A stretch of DNA of 64,000 bases, taken from Nitrososphaerota archaeon (lineage in GTDB: Archaea > Thermoproteota > Nitrososphaeria > Nitrososphaerales > CADDZS01). A model generated the notes under the pieces. The model was given only the letters and a program-made list of their open reading frames with translations. It made no database searches and had not been told where the DNA came from. A program made the position numbers and the translations under genes. Location: NCBI GenBank assembly GCA_021325255.1, contig JAJPHP010000039.1, positions 1-64,000 of the forward strand, given 5' to 3'. Within the stretch, counting starts at the first letter, position 1. Every line of letters starts with the position of its first letter. This document shows positions 26,804-34,922 of this stretch, piece after piece.

Positions 26804-27250
26804 TTAATCAAAACCCAGATTTGAAGCGATCTTTTTCGAAATATCTTTGGGGATGGGGGTCGGTTTGCCAGTTTTTGTATCCACGAGTACCAAAATTGCG
26901 AAATCGCTGCAAAGTAGTGCTCGAGAAGAAGGATGTGAATTCGCCGACAGTTTAAGTATCTGGCATTCGAACTTTGTGCTTGAGTTTCCCGCACTTGCAA
27001 TCCTTGTCTTTACGAGTATCTCTTCGTCAAATCGCGAAGGCGAGTGAAAATTCAACTTAATCTCGGTCATTGCAGTTGCGAGACCACGGTTCAGGACAAG
27101 GTCCTTGAAATCGATTCCCAGAGATCTAGCATGCTCAACTCTAGCCATTTCAAACCACACAACATATCCGCTGTGGTGGACAATTTGCATCATGTCAACT
27201 GCGTCATAGGGCACTCGTAGTCGAAGTTCGAACCAATTCCGAACAGACAT
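26804..27250 (-). CDS. Acyl-CoA thioesterase, 4HBT/YbgC type
   Basis: A hotdog-fold thioesterase. The N-terminal block RVPYDAVDMMQIVHHSGYVVWFEMAR contains the family pattern in which the Asp before the helix is catalytic and the HH-x2-Y-x2-W-x-E-x-AR segment forms the central helix. Three antiparallel strands follow. It would hydrolyse a short or branched acyl-CoA, or a similar thioester, in the cytosol. The frame opens at 27307, but the ATG at 27250 (MSVRNWFELRLRV) begins exactly where the fold begins, so it is preferred, giving about 148 residues. Confidence 0.82.
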   Translation of the reverse strand: MSVRNWFELRLRVPYDAVDMMQIVHHSGYVVWFEMARVEHARSLGIDFKDLVLNRGLATAMTEIKLNFHSPSRFDEEILVKTRIASAGNSSTKFECQILKLSANSHPSSRALLCSDFAILVLVDTKTGKPTPIPKDISKKIASNLGFD

Positions 27251-27307
27251 GTAAACGATTGGAGGGAATGGGATAGCTAGCCTATGAATTCTTAGTGTTC
27301 GAGCCAA

Positions 27308-27718
27308 ATGGTGACAGCTGAAGAAAACGAAGCTTACATCAAATTTACCTTTGCCGAGGTAATAGAACTAAGAAACGCCTTAGAAAGAAAAGACAATCGG
27401 GTAAGATCTGATTTCTTTCATCCAACCCATGTTTTTCTTGCCGTACAAGGACAAAGATTGATGAAAGGACGCGCTCTTAAGAAATATGAAACGTATGGCG
27501 TTCTGTCTAGAAGATTATCCTCTATGCCAGAGGTCGATCGACTTTCGCACATTCGCCAAACATATCAGGAGATCATTGTTGTCAACAGCCAAGTGAGTCG
27601 AACCGGTAACCGGTTATATCCTCACTATTTTCTCCCTTTCAATATTAGGATCGCTACAAGGACTCCAAACCGTAATCAGAGAAGAAGTGAAGGTGGGGTT
27701 GTCAGGATTTGGACCTGA
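27308..27718 (+). CDS. Hypothetical protein overlapping tRNA-Pro
   Basis: A 136-residue frame with a helical, charged first part (FTFAEVIELRNALERKDNRVR) and a basic, strand-like second half. Its last 25 bases run into the 3' end of tRNA-Pro on the other strand, which weakens the call or suggests that its natural stop has been lost. It is divergent from the thioesterase gene. No domain is recognised. Tentative. Confidence 0.35.
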   Translation: MVTAEENEAYIKFTFAEVIELRNALERKDNRVRSDFFHPTHVFLAVQGQRLMKGRALKKYETYGVLSRRLSSMPEVDRLSHIRQTYQEIIVVNSQVSRTGNRLYPHYFLPFNIRIATRTPNRNQRRSEGGVVRIWT

Positions 27719-27768
27719 GACCTCCACCGCCCAAGGGTGGAATGCTAACCAAGCTACACCACAACCCC
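27694..27768 (-). tRNA. tRNA-Pro (anticodon UGG)
   Basis: Read on the minus strand, the acceptor stem GGGGTTG (27768-27762) pairs with CAACCCC (27701-27695), with discriminator A at 27694. The anticodon stem is CCACC/GGTGG with loop CUUGGGC, so the anticodon is UGG for proline. The T arm is TCAGG/CCTGA with loop TCCAAAT. No intron is present and no CCA is encoded. A plus-strand reading frame overlaps its 3' end. Confidence 0.93.
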
Positions 27769-27917
27769 GCTTAGTTCGTTAATCTTTGCAAAGTCAGAAG
27801 CAAATCACTTGCCTCGAAAGAGCTCCAACATCTGCAAAGGTAATTTTGTTGGAAAGCCTGACTGTATGAATGGTCGAAGCTGTCCTGAGCTCTTTTCTTA
27901 GGTCTGAAAATCCTCAT

Positions 27918-27926
27918 CTATATAAT
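27918..27926 (+). promoter_or_regulatory. TATA box ahead of candidate structured RNA
   Basis: CTATATAAT at 27918-27926 is a strong archaeal TATA box. A start of transcription about 25 nt later would fall near 27948, exactly before the self-complementary segment, so the RNA would have its own promoter. Confidence 0.5.
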
Positions 27927-27947
27927 TTCGCACTCGTGCACCATAAA

Positions 27948-28020
27948 GCACGATTCGGGCTAGGTTGCTAATCCAGGTAATCTACCTAGCAGTCATGGGA
28001 ATTCCCGTGCATTAGCAACT
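27948..28020 (+). ncRNA. Candidate structured RNA with alternative pairings
   Basis: GTTGCTAAT (27964-27972) pairs perfectly with ATTAGCAAC (28011-28019), enclosing AGGT/ACCT (27975-27978/27984-27987) and a CATGGG-AATT-CCCGTG hairpin (27994-28009), which together make a three-way junction. Alternatively GCTAGGT (27959-27965) pairs with ACCTAGC (27984-27990), which would break the outer stem. A TATA box lies about 25 nt upstream. I recognise no known family; tRNA, SRP RNA and RNase P RNA were considered and do not fit. It could be a small RNA or a leader element. Confidence 0.45.
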
Positions 28021-28388
28021 CTTGTGTCCGTTAATTATTCCAATGGAAATGAAACGATAGAAGGCATAAGGACTAGCCGAGGAGTCCAGTATCTTGTTTC
28101 AACTCCCATTCTGGATAAAGCGAGCACCTTTAGGTCTTCCAATTTAATTTGGCTTGGTGTACCTGAAGGGGGATTAGTTTCGGATTATTGCAATGTGATT
28201 ATTTCAAGGGAATATTGGAAAGCACAAGTTCAACTCGGCAAATTCACAATTTGCGCGAATCTCGTCCGGGTTTCCGAAAGTTGCTTTTTCTTTTACCTTA
28301 TTTTTGTTAGGCAATTCGCTGTTTGGTTTCCTCAATTTTTAAAAAGTGCTTTGCAGAACGAAGTTGCGTCAGAGTGTCCCTGCACAGA

Positions 28389-28538
28389 ATGCTCCCAGGA
28401 ATAGTAGCAATCGCAATTAATATCGGCGGTCTGACCGCCGCGGTGATTCTCGTTATCGCGAGTACAATCAACATGGAAAGAGAAGTCCGAAGCAGAGAAA
28501 GGAGAAGGGAACGAGTTTCAGAGTTTTCTGAGTCGTAG
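28389..28538 (+). CDS. Small single-pass membrane protein
   Basis: A 49-residue frame from ATG 28389 holds one hydrophobic segment (IVAIAINIGGLTAAVILVIAS) followed by a highly charged Arg/Glu tail, a typical small membrane protein layout. A longer in-frame start at 28323 exists but adds residues with no pattern. It ends 5 bp from the end of the RNase Z gene, tail to tail. The function is unknown. The coding call rests on the clear membrane helix and positive-inside tail. Confidence 0.5.
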   Translation: MLPGIVAIAINIGGLTAAVILVIASTINMEREVRSRERRRERVSEFSES

Positions 28539-28543
28539 CAGCC

Positions 28544-29311
28544 TCAAACCTCAAGCTCTAACCCGTCGTCAGCCACTATCGTCTCCCTCCATATCGCCTT
28601 GGCTTCCGAGATCATCTCCTCGGGAGTCTCATCGTCATCGTTGACGTGAGTCAGTACAAGTTTCTTTGCTCCAGCCGAGAGCGCAGCGTTGGCCGCTTCG
28701 GTTGGTGTCGCGTGCTTAGGGGGTCTCGCCTTGGCAACGTCCTTCTGGAGAAATGTGGCTTCGTGAATTAGCAGGTCCGTGTTTCTAGCCAGAGGTAGCA
28801 AGCACTCGCAAGGTTGCGTGTCTCCCGTGTACGCTATCACTCTACCGTTGCCTTTCTCCTCTTTCAGCCTGTACCCGAGGCAGGGAACTGTGTGATCCAT
28901 AGCGAATGTGGAAACTGCAAAACCGGGTATTGATATTCCCTGACCGGACTGCAGTTCAACGAGGTTGATTTGGAACTTTTTTGTAAAAGCAACCCTGGTT
29001 ATACGCTCGACCGTGGAAAAGTAATCCGTGAGGCCTGGCGGCCCGTAGACGTTGAGGTTCGACGATTTCTTCTGGATCGCCATCGTTTCGATTATCGACG
29101 TCAGCCCTGTAACGTGGTCTGAGTGATAGTGCGTGACAAAGATATCGTTGATTGCAGATACATCCACGTCGCTTTTAATCAGCCTGTGGATCGAACCGTC
29201 ACCGCAATCGAGCAACGTAAGCTGCCTTTCATTGTAAACGCCTATGCAGGAAAACCCTCTGTTCTTGCTCGGCACAGCCGCGGAGGTACCGAAGAATTTT
29301 ATCCCCAACAT
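28544..29311 (-). CDS. rnz: Ribonuclease Z (tRNA 3' processing)
   Basis: This 255-residue metallo-beta-lactamase protein has the RNase Z signature. HYHSDH at residues 61-66 is the main zinc motif, IAYTGDTQPC carries the bridging Asp, HEATFL follows, and LVLTHVNDDD supplies the last His. The start LGIKFFGTSAAVPSKNRG is the standard N-terminal strand with the family's GT-x-A-x-P motif. It cleaves the 3' trailer of tRNA precursors. Since neither tRNA in this window encodes CCA, this activity followed by CCA addition is needed here. The length is slightly short for the family but complete. Confidence 0.9.
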   Translation of the reverse strand: MLGIKFFGTSAAVPSKNRGFSCIGVYNERQLTLLDCGDGSIHRLIKSDVDVSAINDIFVTHYHSDHVTGLTSIIETMAIQKKSSNLNVYGPPGLTDYFSTVERITRVAFTKKFQINLVELQSGQGISIPGFAVSTFAMDHTVPCLGYRLKEEKGNGRVIAYTGDTQPCECLLPLARNTDLLIHEATFLQKDVAKARPPKHATPTEAANAALSAGAKKLVLTHVNDDDETPEEMISEAKAIWRETIVADDGLELEV

Positions 29312-29389
29312 CTTCCTACGTCATCTCGAATCTTATTCTTTCGACTACTCCGCTAGATCGTGTCCGAATTAGGGCATCAGTTTGATTAT

Positions 29390-29848
29390 TCATGACTTGC
29401 CGGCCGATCCAGCTTCTTCTTCGATCAATTTGTACCCGTTGGCCTTCGTCCAGTACCTGAGAAGATCTATCGAAAGCAAGACATCTTCGGCGTTTGCCTC
29501 CAGGTCAAGCTTCCTCAGATCTTCCTCGGCCCTGCTCTCCATAAAGTCAAACCCGTCCAGCTCCTCTACCGTGATTGAGCGCTTCCACTCAGGCGAGTAG
29601 AGTTCATAGTGAACTTCCTTTTCCTTCGGAATCACGGAGATGTTTACTGCGAGGAGATCCGCCGCACCTATTGACAGTCTTGAATTATCGACTCCCCTGA
29701 TCTGAAGCGAGCTCCCCTTGAGCTTGGCGGTCAAAAAGTCGATCAGATTCTGGCGCCCGTCATCAGACGGAGGCGCTAATTTTTTACTCAAATCGGAAGA
29801 AAGACAGTGCTCCCTGTTCCTTTTGTATCTATGCCGGTCACCTGGCAA
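29390..29848 (-). CDS. Conserved-looking hypothetical protein
   Basis: This 152-residue protein has a basic N-terminus, a beta-rich middle (SLQIRGVDNSRLSIGAADLLAVNISVIP), and an acidic helical C-terminus (around EEDLRKLDLEANAEDVLLSIDLLRYWTKANGYKL). It contains no Cys or membrane segment. I do not recognise the family. It lies between RNase Z and the cobalamin adenosyltransferase, all on the minus strand, and may be co-transcribed with them. The start may be internal, because the first 20 residues look unstructured. Confidence 0.6.
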   Translation of the reverse strand: MPGDRHRYKRNREHCLSSDLSKKLAPPSDDGRQNLIDFLTAKLKGSSLQIRGVDNSRLSIGAADLLAVNISVIPKEKEVHYELYSPEWKRSITVEELDGFDFMESRAEEDLRKLDLEANAEDVLLSIDLLRYWTKANGYKLIEEEAGSAGKS

Positions 29849-29943
29849 AACGAGATGCTCGTCTTTAGAATTTGTCCATTGCAGTTGACAGAGCCCAAGA
29901 GTTCGTCATATAATAGCAATGCGGATGATACTCTACATAACCA

Positions 29944-30702
29944 CTATTTTCTCAGAGATTCGCCATTCCCGCCGTTGTGGTTTCCGCCTCCAGAGCCTCT
30001 TGATGATGATGAAGAACCGTTTGATTTTACAGACTCGGAACTTGCATTGGGCGAGGCTGTAGGCGAATGTGGTTCCTGTGGCTGCTGTTGCTGCTTGTCG
30101 TCCACCAGCTTCTGCTGTTGCTCATTGGGTATCTGGGGATGGTGCTCCTTCTTCCACAGTGTATCGGGGACTCCCTGCGCCTTGTTGGCGTATCGAGCGA
30201 GCGAAAAAAGAAAATCGGACAGTCTGTTCGCGTAAACAATCACGTTTGGGTCAACAGATTCCACTGATGCAAGCGCCACAATTCGTCGCTCCGCTCGCCT
30301 GGAGACCGTTCGGGCAAAGTGGAGCCTGGCGCTCAGGTCGGTTCCAAAGGGCACGATAAAGTTCCTGATCGGCTGGACTGATTCATCGACCCTGTCTATG
30401 CACTTTTCAAGAAACTCTATGTCAGAGTCCTTGACTGCGTAGGAAGGATCTTCGGAGCCTGCGAGAATTGCTCCAATCGCGAAAAGTTTGTTCTGGACTA
30501 CCTCAAGAACCGAGTCGATGTAACTCAGCGCCTCTCTGGAACCTGACGAGCCTTCGTGAATGTAGGATCGCGCCACGCCTATTATCGAGTTCGTCTCATC
30601 GACGGCTCCGTATGCCTCAACGCGGGCATTGTCTTTCCTGACTCTCTTGCCGCCAAATAGTCCTGTTTCTCCCTTGTCTCCTGTCTTTGTGTAGAGCTTC
30701 AA
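29944..30702 (-). CDS. pduO: ATP:cob(I)alamin adenosyltransferase, PduO type
   Basis: This 252-residue protein begins with KLYTKTGDKGETGLFGG, the ATP-binding signature of PduO/MMAB adenosyltransferases. VEAYGAVDETNS follows, and FIVPFGTDLSARLHFARTVSRRAERR forms the active-site helices near residues 118-145. It makes adenosylcobalamin, suggesting that B12-dependent enzymes (such as methylmalonyl-CoA mutase or ribonucleotide reductase) operate. The last 60 residues are an unusual Gln-, Pro-, Ser- and Gly-rich tail not found in typical members, probably disordered. Confidence 0.92.
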   Translation of the reverse strand: MKLYTKTGDKGETGLFGGKRVRKDNARVEAYGAVDETNSIIGVARSYIHEGSSGSREALSYIDSVLEVVQNKLFAIGAILAGSEDPSYAVKDSDIEFLEKCIDRVDESVQPIRNFIVPFGTDLSARLHFARTVSRRAERRIVALASVESVDPNVIVYANRLSDFLFSLARYANKAQGVPDTLWKKEHHPQIPNEQQQKLVDDKQQQQPQEPHSPTASPNASSESVKSNGSSSSSRGSGGGNHNGGNGESLRK

Positions 30703-31008
30703 TATTGAACCAGTTCTTCTCTTCTTGTCTTTTTTCTGTTTCTATCAACCTCTTTCCCTTCTAGTATCAGAAGAGATAGAGGAAGAAGCGATAACTTTCA
30801 TTCCCCTTACAATCTGATATTTAATTTATTTCAATGGGAGCCAGATGCCAAATTTCCGAGAAAAAAGAGTTGCACGCCCATCGCAATTCTCGGTTTGCGG
30901 CAAATTTGCTCGTAGCGGTTTCCATACCTCTTGGTCCCGACCCACTGGCGCAACTTCTTGAATGCCGCGAATCGATCCCCTTGACAATTTGCAGGTGTGG
31001 ATCTGACG

Positions 31009-31018
31009 AAATATATAC
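31009..31018 (+). promoter_or_regulatory. TATA box of purH, deciding its start
   Basis: AAATATATAC at 31009-31018 lies inside the longest possible purH frame (open from 30997). Transcription would start near 31038, so translation cannot begin at 30997. The GTG at 31087 is the first sensible start codon. Confidence 0.55.
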
Positions 31019-31086
31019 TCGTCTTAACTCCTTTCTCAGCTGAAAGACTGCGAAGGAAACAGAGAGAAGGGGCGGTTGCTGAAAAG

Positions 31087-32745
31087 GTGACGGAACAATC
31101 CATCAAAGATTTCGGTTCGCGTGATGACCTCCAGGTAAAAACTGCAATAGTTAGCGTGTTCGACAAAACCGGTCTTATCGAGTTCGCACGCTTGCTACAC
31201 GCAAGCGGCGTGACAAATCTAATTGCAACTGGTGGGACGCTCTCTGCTCTCCAGAGAGAAGGGATAGAAGCAACAGCTCTCGAAAGAGTAGGGCACTTTT
31301 CCGAGATGCTCGAAGGTCGAGTCAAGACGCTTCAGCCGGAGATTTTCGCGGGCATTCTTGCTAGGAAGACCAGCGAGGATCACATGCGACAGGTGCGAGA
31401 CAAGAAAATTGGAACTATCGACATGGTCGTATGCAACTTTTACGCCTTTGAGAGCACAGCGTCGAGAAAAGGGGCGACCGACGAGGAAATCATCGAGATG
31501 ATCGACATTGGCGGCCCATCTCTCGTGAGGGCGGCTGCGAAGAACTATGAGTCCGTTTGCGTTGTTCCCTCACCTTCTCTGTACAAAGAGATAGGCGACG
31601 AACTTTCACGAAACGGTGGGCGCATTTCATACGAGACTAGAAAGAAAACGGCCCTCAAGGCGTTCGAAGTTGTCGCTTCTTACGATATCTCAATATACAA
31701 CACACTAAACTCGAGGTTCAGTTCCGGGCTCTTCGCGGACTCTTTCTATCTCTCTGCGCGCAGCTTTGAGGTTCCCAAATACGGAGAAAACCCTGACCAG
31801 AAGGCGATGATTTACGCAATCAAGGGGAGCGAGGGAGGAGTCCCAGCGTGGAAGCAGCTCTTTGGAGACGTGCGCTCGTACAACAACTACCTCGACATCG
31901 CGAGCTCGTTTGAGATCCTCAAGGGCTTTGAGTCGATGCCAGCTGCTGCGACCGTTAAACACGGTCAGATCTCAGGTTTTGCGACGTCGAACTCCGGCCT
32001 TGCCGATGCATACAGGCTAGCTCACGCCTGCGACCCCGAAGCTGATTTCGGCAACACCACGGTACTCAATCGCGTTGTCGATAGCGAGACAGCGAAGCTG
32101 ATCGGAAAAAATGAAGGCGGCGGTTCGGAAGACGTTTCGGTGTATACCGAGATTGTGCTCGCTCCCGGATACGAAAGAGAAGCTCTTGAACTCTTGAAAG
32201 CCAAGCAGAAAAAGAAAATTAGGATAATTGAAACGGGAGCGCCTTCGTCATACCCATTTGACGTGAAGCTCATGGAGGGACTGGCATTGGTTCAGCAGTC
32301 CCCAAACTACGAATTGAAGCTAGATCCTTCCAAGGTAACTGTTGAGACAACCGCAAAGCCCACTGCAAATGATATGGCGATCCTCCTGGGGCTGTGGGAG
32401 GTTGTGAGGCGAGTAACCTCGAACGGAATAGTCGTCGGGAACGGAGAATACGATGAAAGCAGCGGTACCCTCAGAAAGCTATGGACTCTGGGGGTCGGCT
32501 CATTCAGGAAGCGAAACGGCGCCACCTTGATTGCTCTTCAAAATGCAGGAGAGCGGGCACGAGGAGCCTACTGCGCGTCGGATGGATTCTTTCCGTTCCC
32601 GGACAGCGTAGAGATGCTGGGCAATGCTGGCATCCGAGGAATAATTCAGCCCGGTGGCTCGCAGAGCGATAGAAAAGTGATCGAGATGGCAAACAGATTT
32701 TCAATCCCCATGCTCCTCACACACGAGCGAGCCTTCAAGCACTAG
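31087..32745 (+). CDS. purH: Bifunctional PurH (AICAR formyltransferase / IMP cyclohydrolase), divergent
   Basis: About 552 residues from GTG 31087. The first domain is the MGS-like IMP cyclohydrolase: KTAIVSVFDKTGLIEFA, IATGGTLSAL, GRVKTLQPEIFAGILA and GGPSLVRAAAKN. The second matches AICAR formyltransferase in order and length: SYNNYLDIASS, a VKH motif, SDGFFPFPDSVE, IIQPGGSQSD. The usual VKHxNPCG is here VKHGQISG, and the usual GAGQMSR segment is replaced, so the formyl-donor site is altered while the catalytic Lys-His pair is kept. It catalyses the last two steps of IMP synthesis, if still active. Confidence 0.88.
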   Translation: MTEQSIKDFGSRDDLQVKTAIVSVFDKTGLIEFARLLHASGVTNLIATGGTLSALQREGIEATALERVGHFSEMLEGRVKTLQPEIFAGILARKTSEDHMRQVRDKKIGTIDMVVCNFYAFESTASRKGATDEEIIEMIDIGGPSLVRAAAKNYESVCVVPSPSLYKEIGDELSRNGGRISYETRKKTALKAFEVVASYDISIYNTLNSRFSSGLFADSFYLSARSFEVPKYGENPDQKAMIYAIKGSEGGVPAWKQLFGDVRSYNNYLDIASSFEILKGFESMPAAATVKHGQISGFATSNSGLADAYRLAHACDPEADFGNTTVLNRVVDSETAKLIGKNEGGGSEDVSVYTEIVLAPGYEREALELLKAKQKKKIRIIETGAPSSYPFDVKLMEGLALVQQSPNYELKLDPSKVTVETTAKPTANDMAILLGLWEVVRRVTSNGIVVGNGEYDESSGTLRKLWTLGVGSFRKRNGATLIALQNAGERARGAYCASDGFFPFPDSVEMLGNAGIRGIIQPGGSQSDRKVIEMANRFSIPMLLTHERAFKH

Positions 32746-32861
32746 ACGGGAGAGATAATTCTGTCTTCCCGCTTTGATCATCTTCTTCAATCCCGCTTTT
32801 TGCAAGAGAAATGCAAAAGAAGACAAAGACAGCGTGTGAGAGGTAGCTACATTCTCAAACA

Positions 32862-33749
32862 TTGAAGATTGGTCTCTGCATACCCAACTCTGGAAAAGCA
32901 GCTGGAAAGCAGGCTATCGATGAACTGGCAGATCTTAGCGAGAGGTATGGATATGATTCGATTTGGACAAACGATCACCTTCTCGTTTCGGCGGAGTATG
33001 CGCCTAACTACGGAAGGATACTCGAGTCGCTGACAACGCTATCGTACCTCGCCGGACGGACGAAGAACGTTCTCCTCGGCACGAGCGTCATTGTCTTCCC
33101 GATGCGCGAAGTAGTCCTGTTCGCAAAGCAATCGACGGCGCTCCAAATCCTGTCTGAGGGGAGACTGATTCTCGGACTAGGCGCAGGCTGGCTTTCACAG
33201 GAATTCGAAAATGTCAGGTCGGACTTCTCCCAGAGGGGACAGTACTACGATGAGGGCTTGCAGCTCTTTAGGTGGTTCATGAGAGGTAACGCGAACTTTA
33301 CTGGAGAATTCTACGCGATCAAGGATGGCGTCTTTGAACCTACTCCGAGCAAGCACATACCAATTCTCATCGGGGGGAACTCTGGACAGAGCATACGGAG
33401 GGCGGCAAAGCTCGGAGACGGCTGGTTTCCAATCGCAATATCCCCAAAAGAACTCCGAGCAGGAAAGCAGAAACTTACGCAACTCACTAGCAGACGAATG
33501 GAGATTGCGATTCGACTTGCTGTCGTGTTTGCTGAAAAGCCGGGGTCGGTCAAGTCTCTGGCGATGAGAAATTCGACGGGCGAGGTAAACGCACGCCTTG
33601 CGGGCACGAGCGAGGAGATACTTGGACAGATCAGGAAGTATAGACTGGCAGGTCTCAATCACCTTGTCTGCTACTTTGGGGACAGAGAGCCCAAGATACT
33701 CAAGGTGAAAGCTACAAAGTTTGCAAGGGAAATCATGCCCTCAATTTGA
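32862..33749 (+). CDS. LLM-class (luciferase-like) F420-type oxidoreductase
   Basis: This 295-residue protein has the luciferase-like TIM-barrel pattern: KIGLCIPNSGK at the start, YGYDSIWTNDHLL, LGTSVIVFPMREVVLFAKQ, LILGLGAGWLSQEF, and IPILIGGNSGQSIRRAAKLGDGWFP. This is the F420-dependent subgroup common in actinobacteria and archaea; the substrate is unknown. The start TTG 32862 is supported by the first strand beginning at once. It implies that the organism makes or acquires coenzyme F420, although flavin-dependent members also exist. Confidence 0.85.
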   Translation: MKIGLCIPNSGKAAGKQAIDELADLSERYGYDSIWTNDHLLVSAEYAPNYGRILESLTTLSYLAGRTKNVLLGTSVIVFPMREVVLFAKQSTALQILSEGRLILGLGAGWLSQEFENVRSDFSQRGQYYDEGLQLFRWFMRGNANFTGEFYAIKDGVFEPTPSKHIPILIGGNSGQSIRRAAKLGDGWFPIAISPKELRAGKQKLTQLTSRRMEIAIRLAVVFAEKPGSVKSLAMRNSTGEVNARLAGTSEEILGQIRKYRLAGLNHLVCYFGDREPKILKVKATKFAREIMPSI

Positions 33750-33861
33750 ATCCTCGCAAGGAACATGACATGAACGGTTTCGAAAGACGCAGAATCCGCA
33801 TTGTTCTCTAGGCTAATATAGCATATTTTGTTCTTAGTGCGGATGTGATTTCAAACATAAA

Positions 33862-34734
33862 ATGAGTACTGTACGGCAAACTGCAACCTCCGAAGGCTAT
33901 GCTCACCCCGAAGTCATAGTTGACACGAATTGGGTGCTCGACCACATCTCAGACCCCAAAGTGAGAATTGCCGAAGTAGACTATGACCCCACCTCGAACT
34001 ACAATCAAGGGCACATTCCAAATTCCGCGCTTTTTGATTGGAAGAAGGACATCAACGATCCGGTGCGAAGAGACATTCTGAGCAAGCAGGCCGCAGAAGA
34101 CCTCCTGAGCAGAAACGGAGTATCAAATGATACGACGCTCGTCCTTTACGGCGACTTCAACAACTGGTTTGCAGCCTTTGCATTCTGGGTATTGAAGTAC
34201 TACGGTGTGAAGGATGTCAGGTTGATGAACGGAGGCAGGAAGAAATGGATCGAGGAAGACAAGCTGCTGGTAAAGGACACGCCATTGTTCCAGAAGGGCA
34301 GTTTCAAAGCGTTAGACCCCGATCAATCGGTCAGAGTCTATCTCGATGATGTGAAGAGGGCGCTCGAGAACAAGAGGATAGGCCTTGTGGACGTCAGGGG
34401 ACCGAAAGAGTTCTCGGGAGAGATTCTTGCGCCGCCAGAGTATCCTACTGAGCACGCCCAGCGAGGAGGGCACATCCCCGGCGCGGTCAACATCCCATGG
34501 GCTCAAGCGGTGAAGGAGGATGGAACCTTCAAGCCTCGCGAAGAACTGGAGCAGCTATACAAACCAAAAGGAATCACTCCAGATAGGGAAGTGATAACCT
34601 ACTGCCGCATAGGCGAGAGATCGTCTCACACGTGGTTTGTGCTAAAATATCTGCTGGGATACCCAGACGTAAGGAACTATGACGGTTCGTGGACGGAGTG
34701 GGGAAACCAGGTCAGACTGCCAATCGAAAAGTAG
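33862..34734 (+). CDS. Thiosulfate/3-mercaptopyruvate sulfurtransferase (two-domain rhodanese)
   Basis: This 290-residue protein has two rhodanese domains, about residues 15-135 and 155-288. The active-site loop ITYCRIGERSSHT carries the persulfide-forming Cys248 in a CRIGER motif, typical of thiosulfate sulfurtransferases rather than mercaptopyruvate enzymes (CGSGVT). Family marks RGGHIPGAVNIPW and YDGSWTEWG are present. It moves sulfane sulfur to an acceptor. The convergent neighbour encodes a GcvH-TusA fusion with a conserved TusA Cys, a plausible acceptor. A TATAGCATATTTT element near 33818 may be the promoter. Confidence 0.9.
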   Translation: MSTVRQTATSEGYAHPEVIVDTNWVLDHISDPKVRIAEVDYDPTSNYNQGHIPNSALFDWKKDINDPVRRDILSKQAAEDLLSRNGVSNDTTLVLYGDFNNWFAAFAFWVLKYYGVKDVRLMNGGRKKWIEEDKLLVKDTPLFQKGSFKALDPDQSVRVYLDDVKRALENKRIGLVDVRGPKEFSGEILAPPEYPTEHAQRGGHIPGAVNIPWAQAVKEDGTFKPREELEQLYKPKGITPDREVITYCRIGERSSHTWFVLKYLLGYPDVRNYDGSWTEWGNQVRLPIEK

Positions 34735-34922
34735 TTGCTGAACTGCCCTAACGCGATGCAGGGGGCAAGAGCGAGCGGCTCTTTGACTTTTGGAATCCCT
34801 CTGCTATTCGCACCTTTTTTTCCAAACCGGATTGCGTCAATCTTGCTGTAGACTTGCTCCCGCAAGGAGCAATACTCATCGATGAGAGTACAGGATTACG
34901 AGATGCGCTTCTTTACCCGATT

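Noticed and set aside
26572..26955. Plus-strand open frame
   Set aside because: Antisense to the thioesterase and without any recognisable pattern.
27940..28020. Possible SRP RNA, RNase P RNA or tRNA
   Set aside because: No conserved SRP helix 8 or RNase P core motifs are visible, and the arms do not form a cloverleaf.
28024..28404. Plus-strand frame starting with GTG just after the structured RNA candidate
   Set aside because: No domain, overlaps a better small membrane ORF, and composition is not protein-like in its second half.
30831..31325. Minus-strand frame upstream of and across purH
   Set aside because: Shadow of the PurH N-terminal domain.
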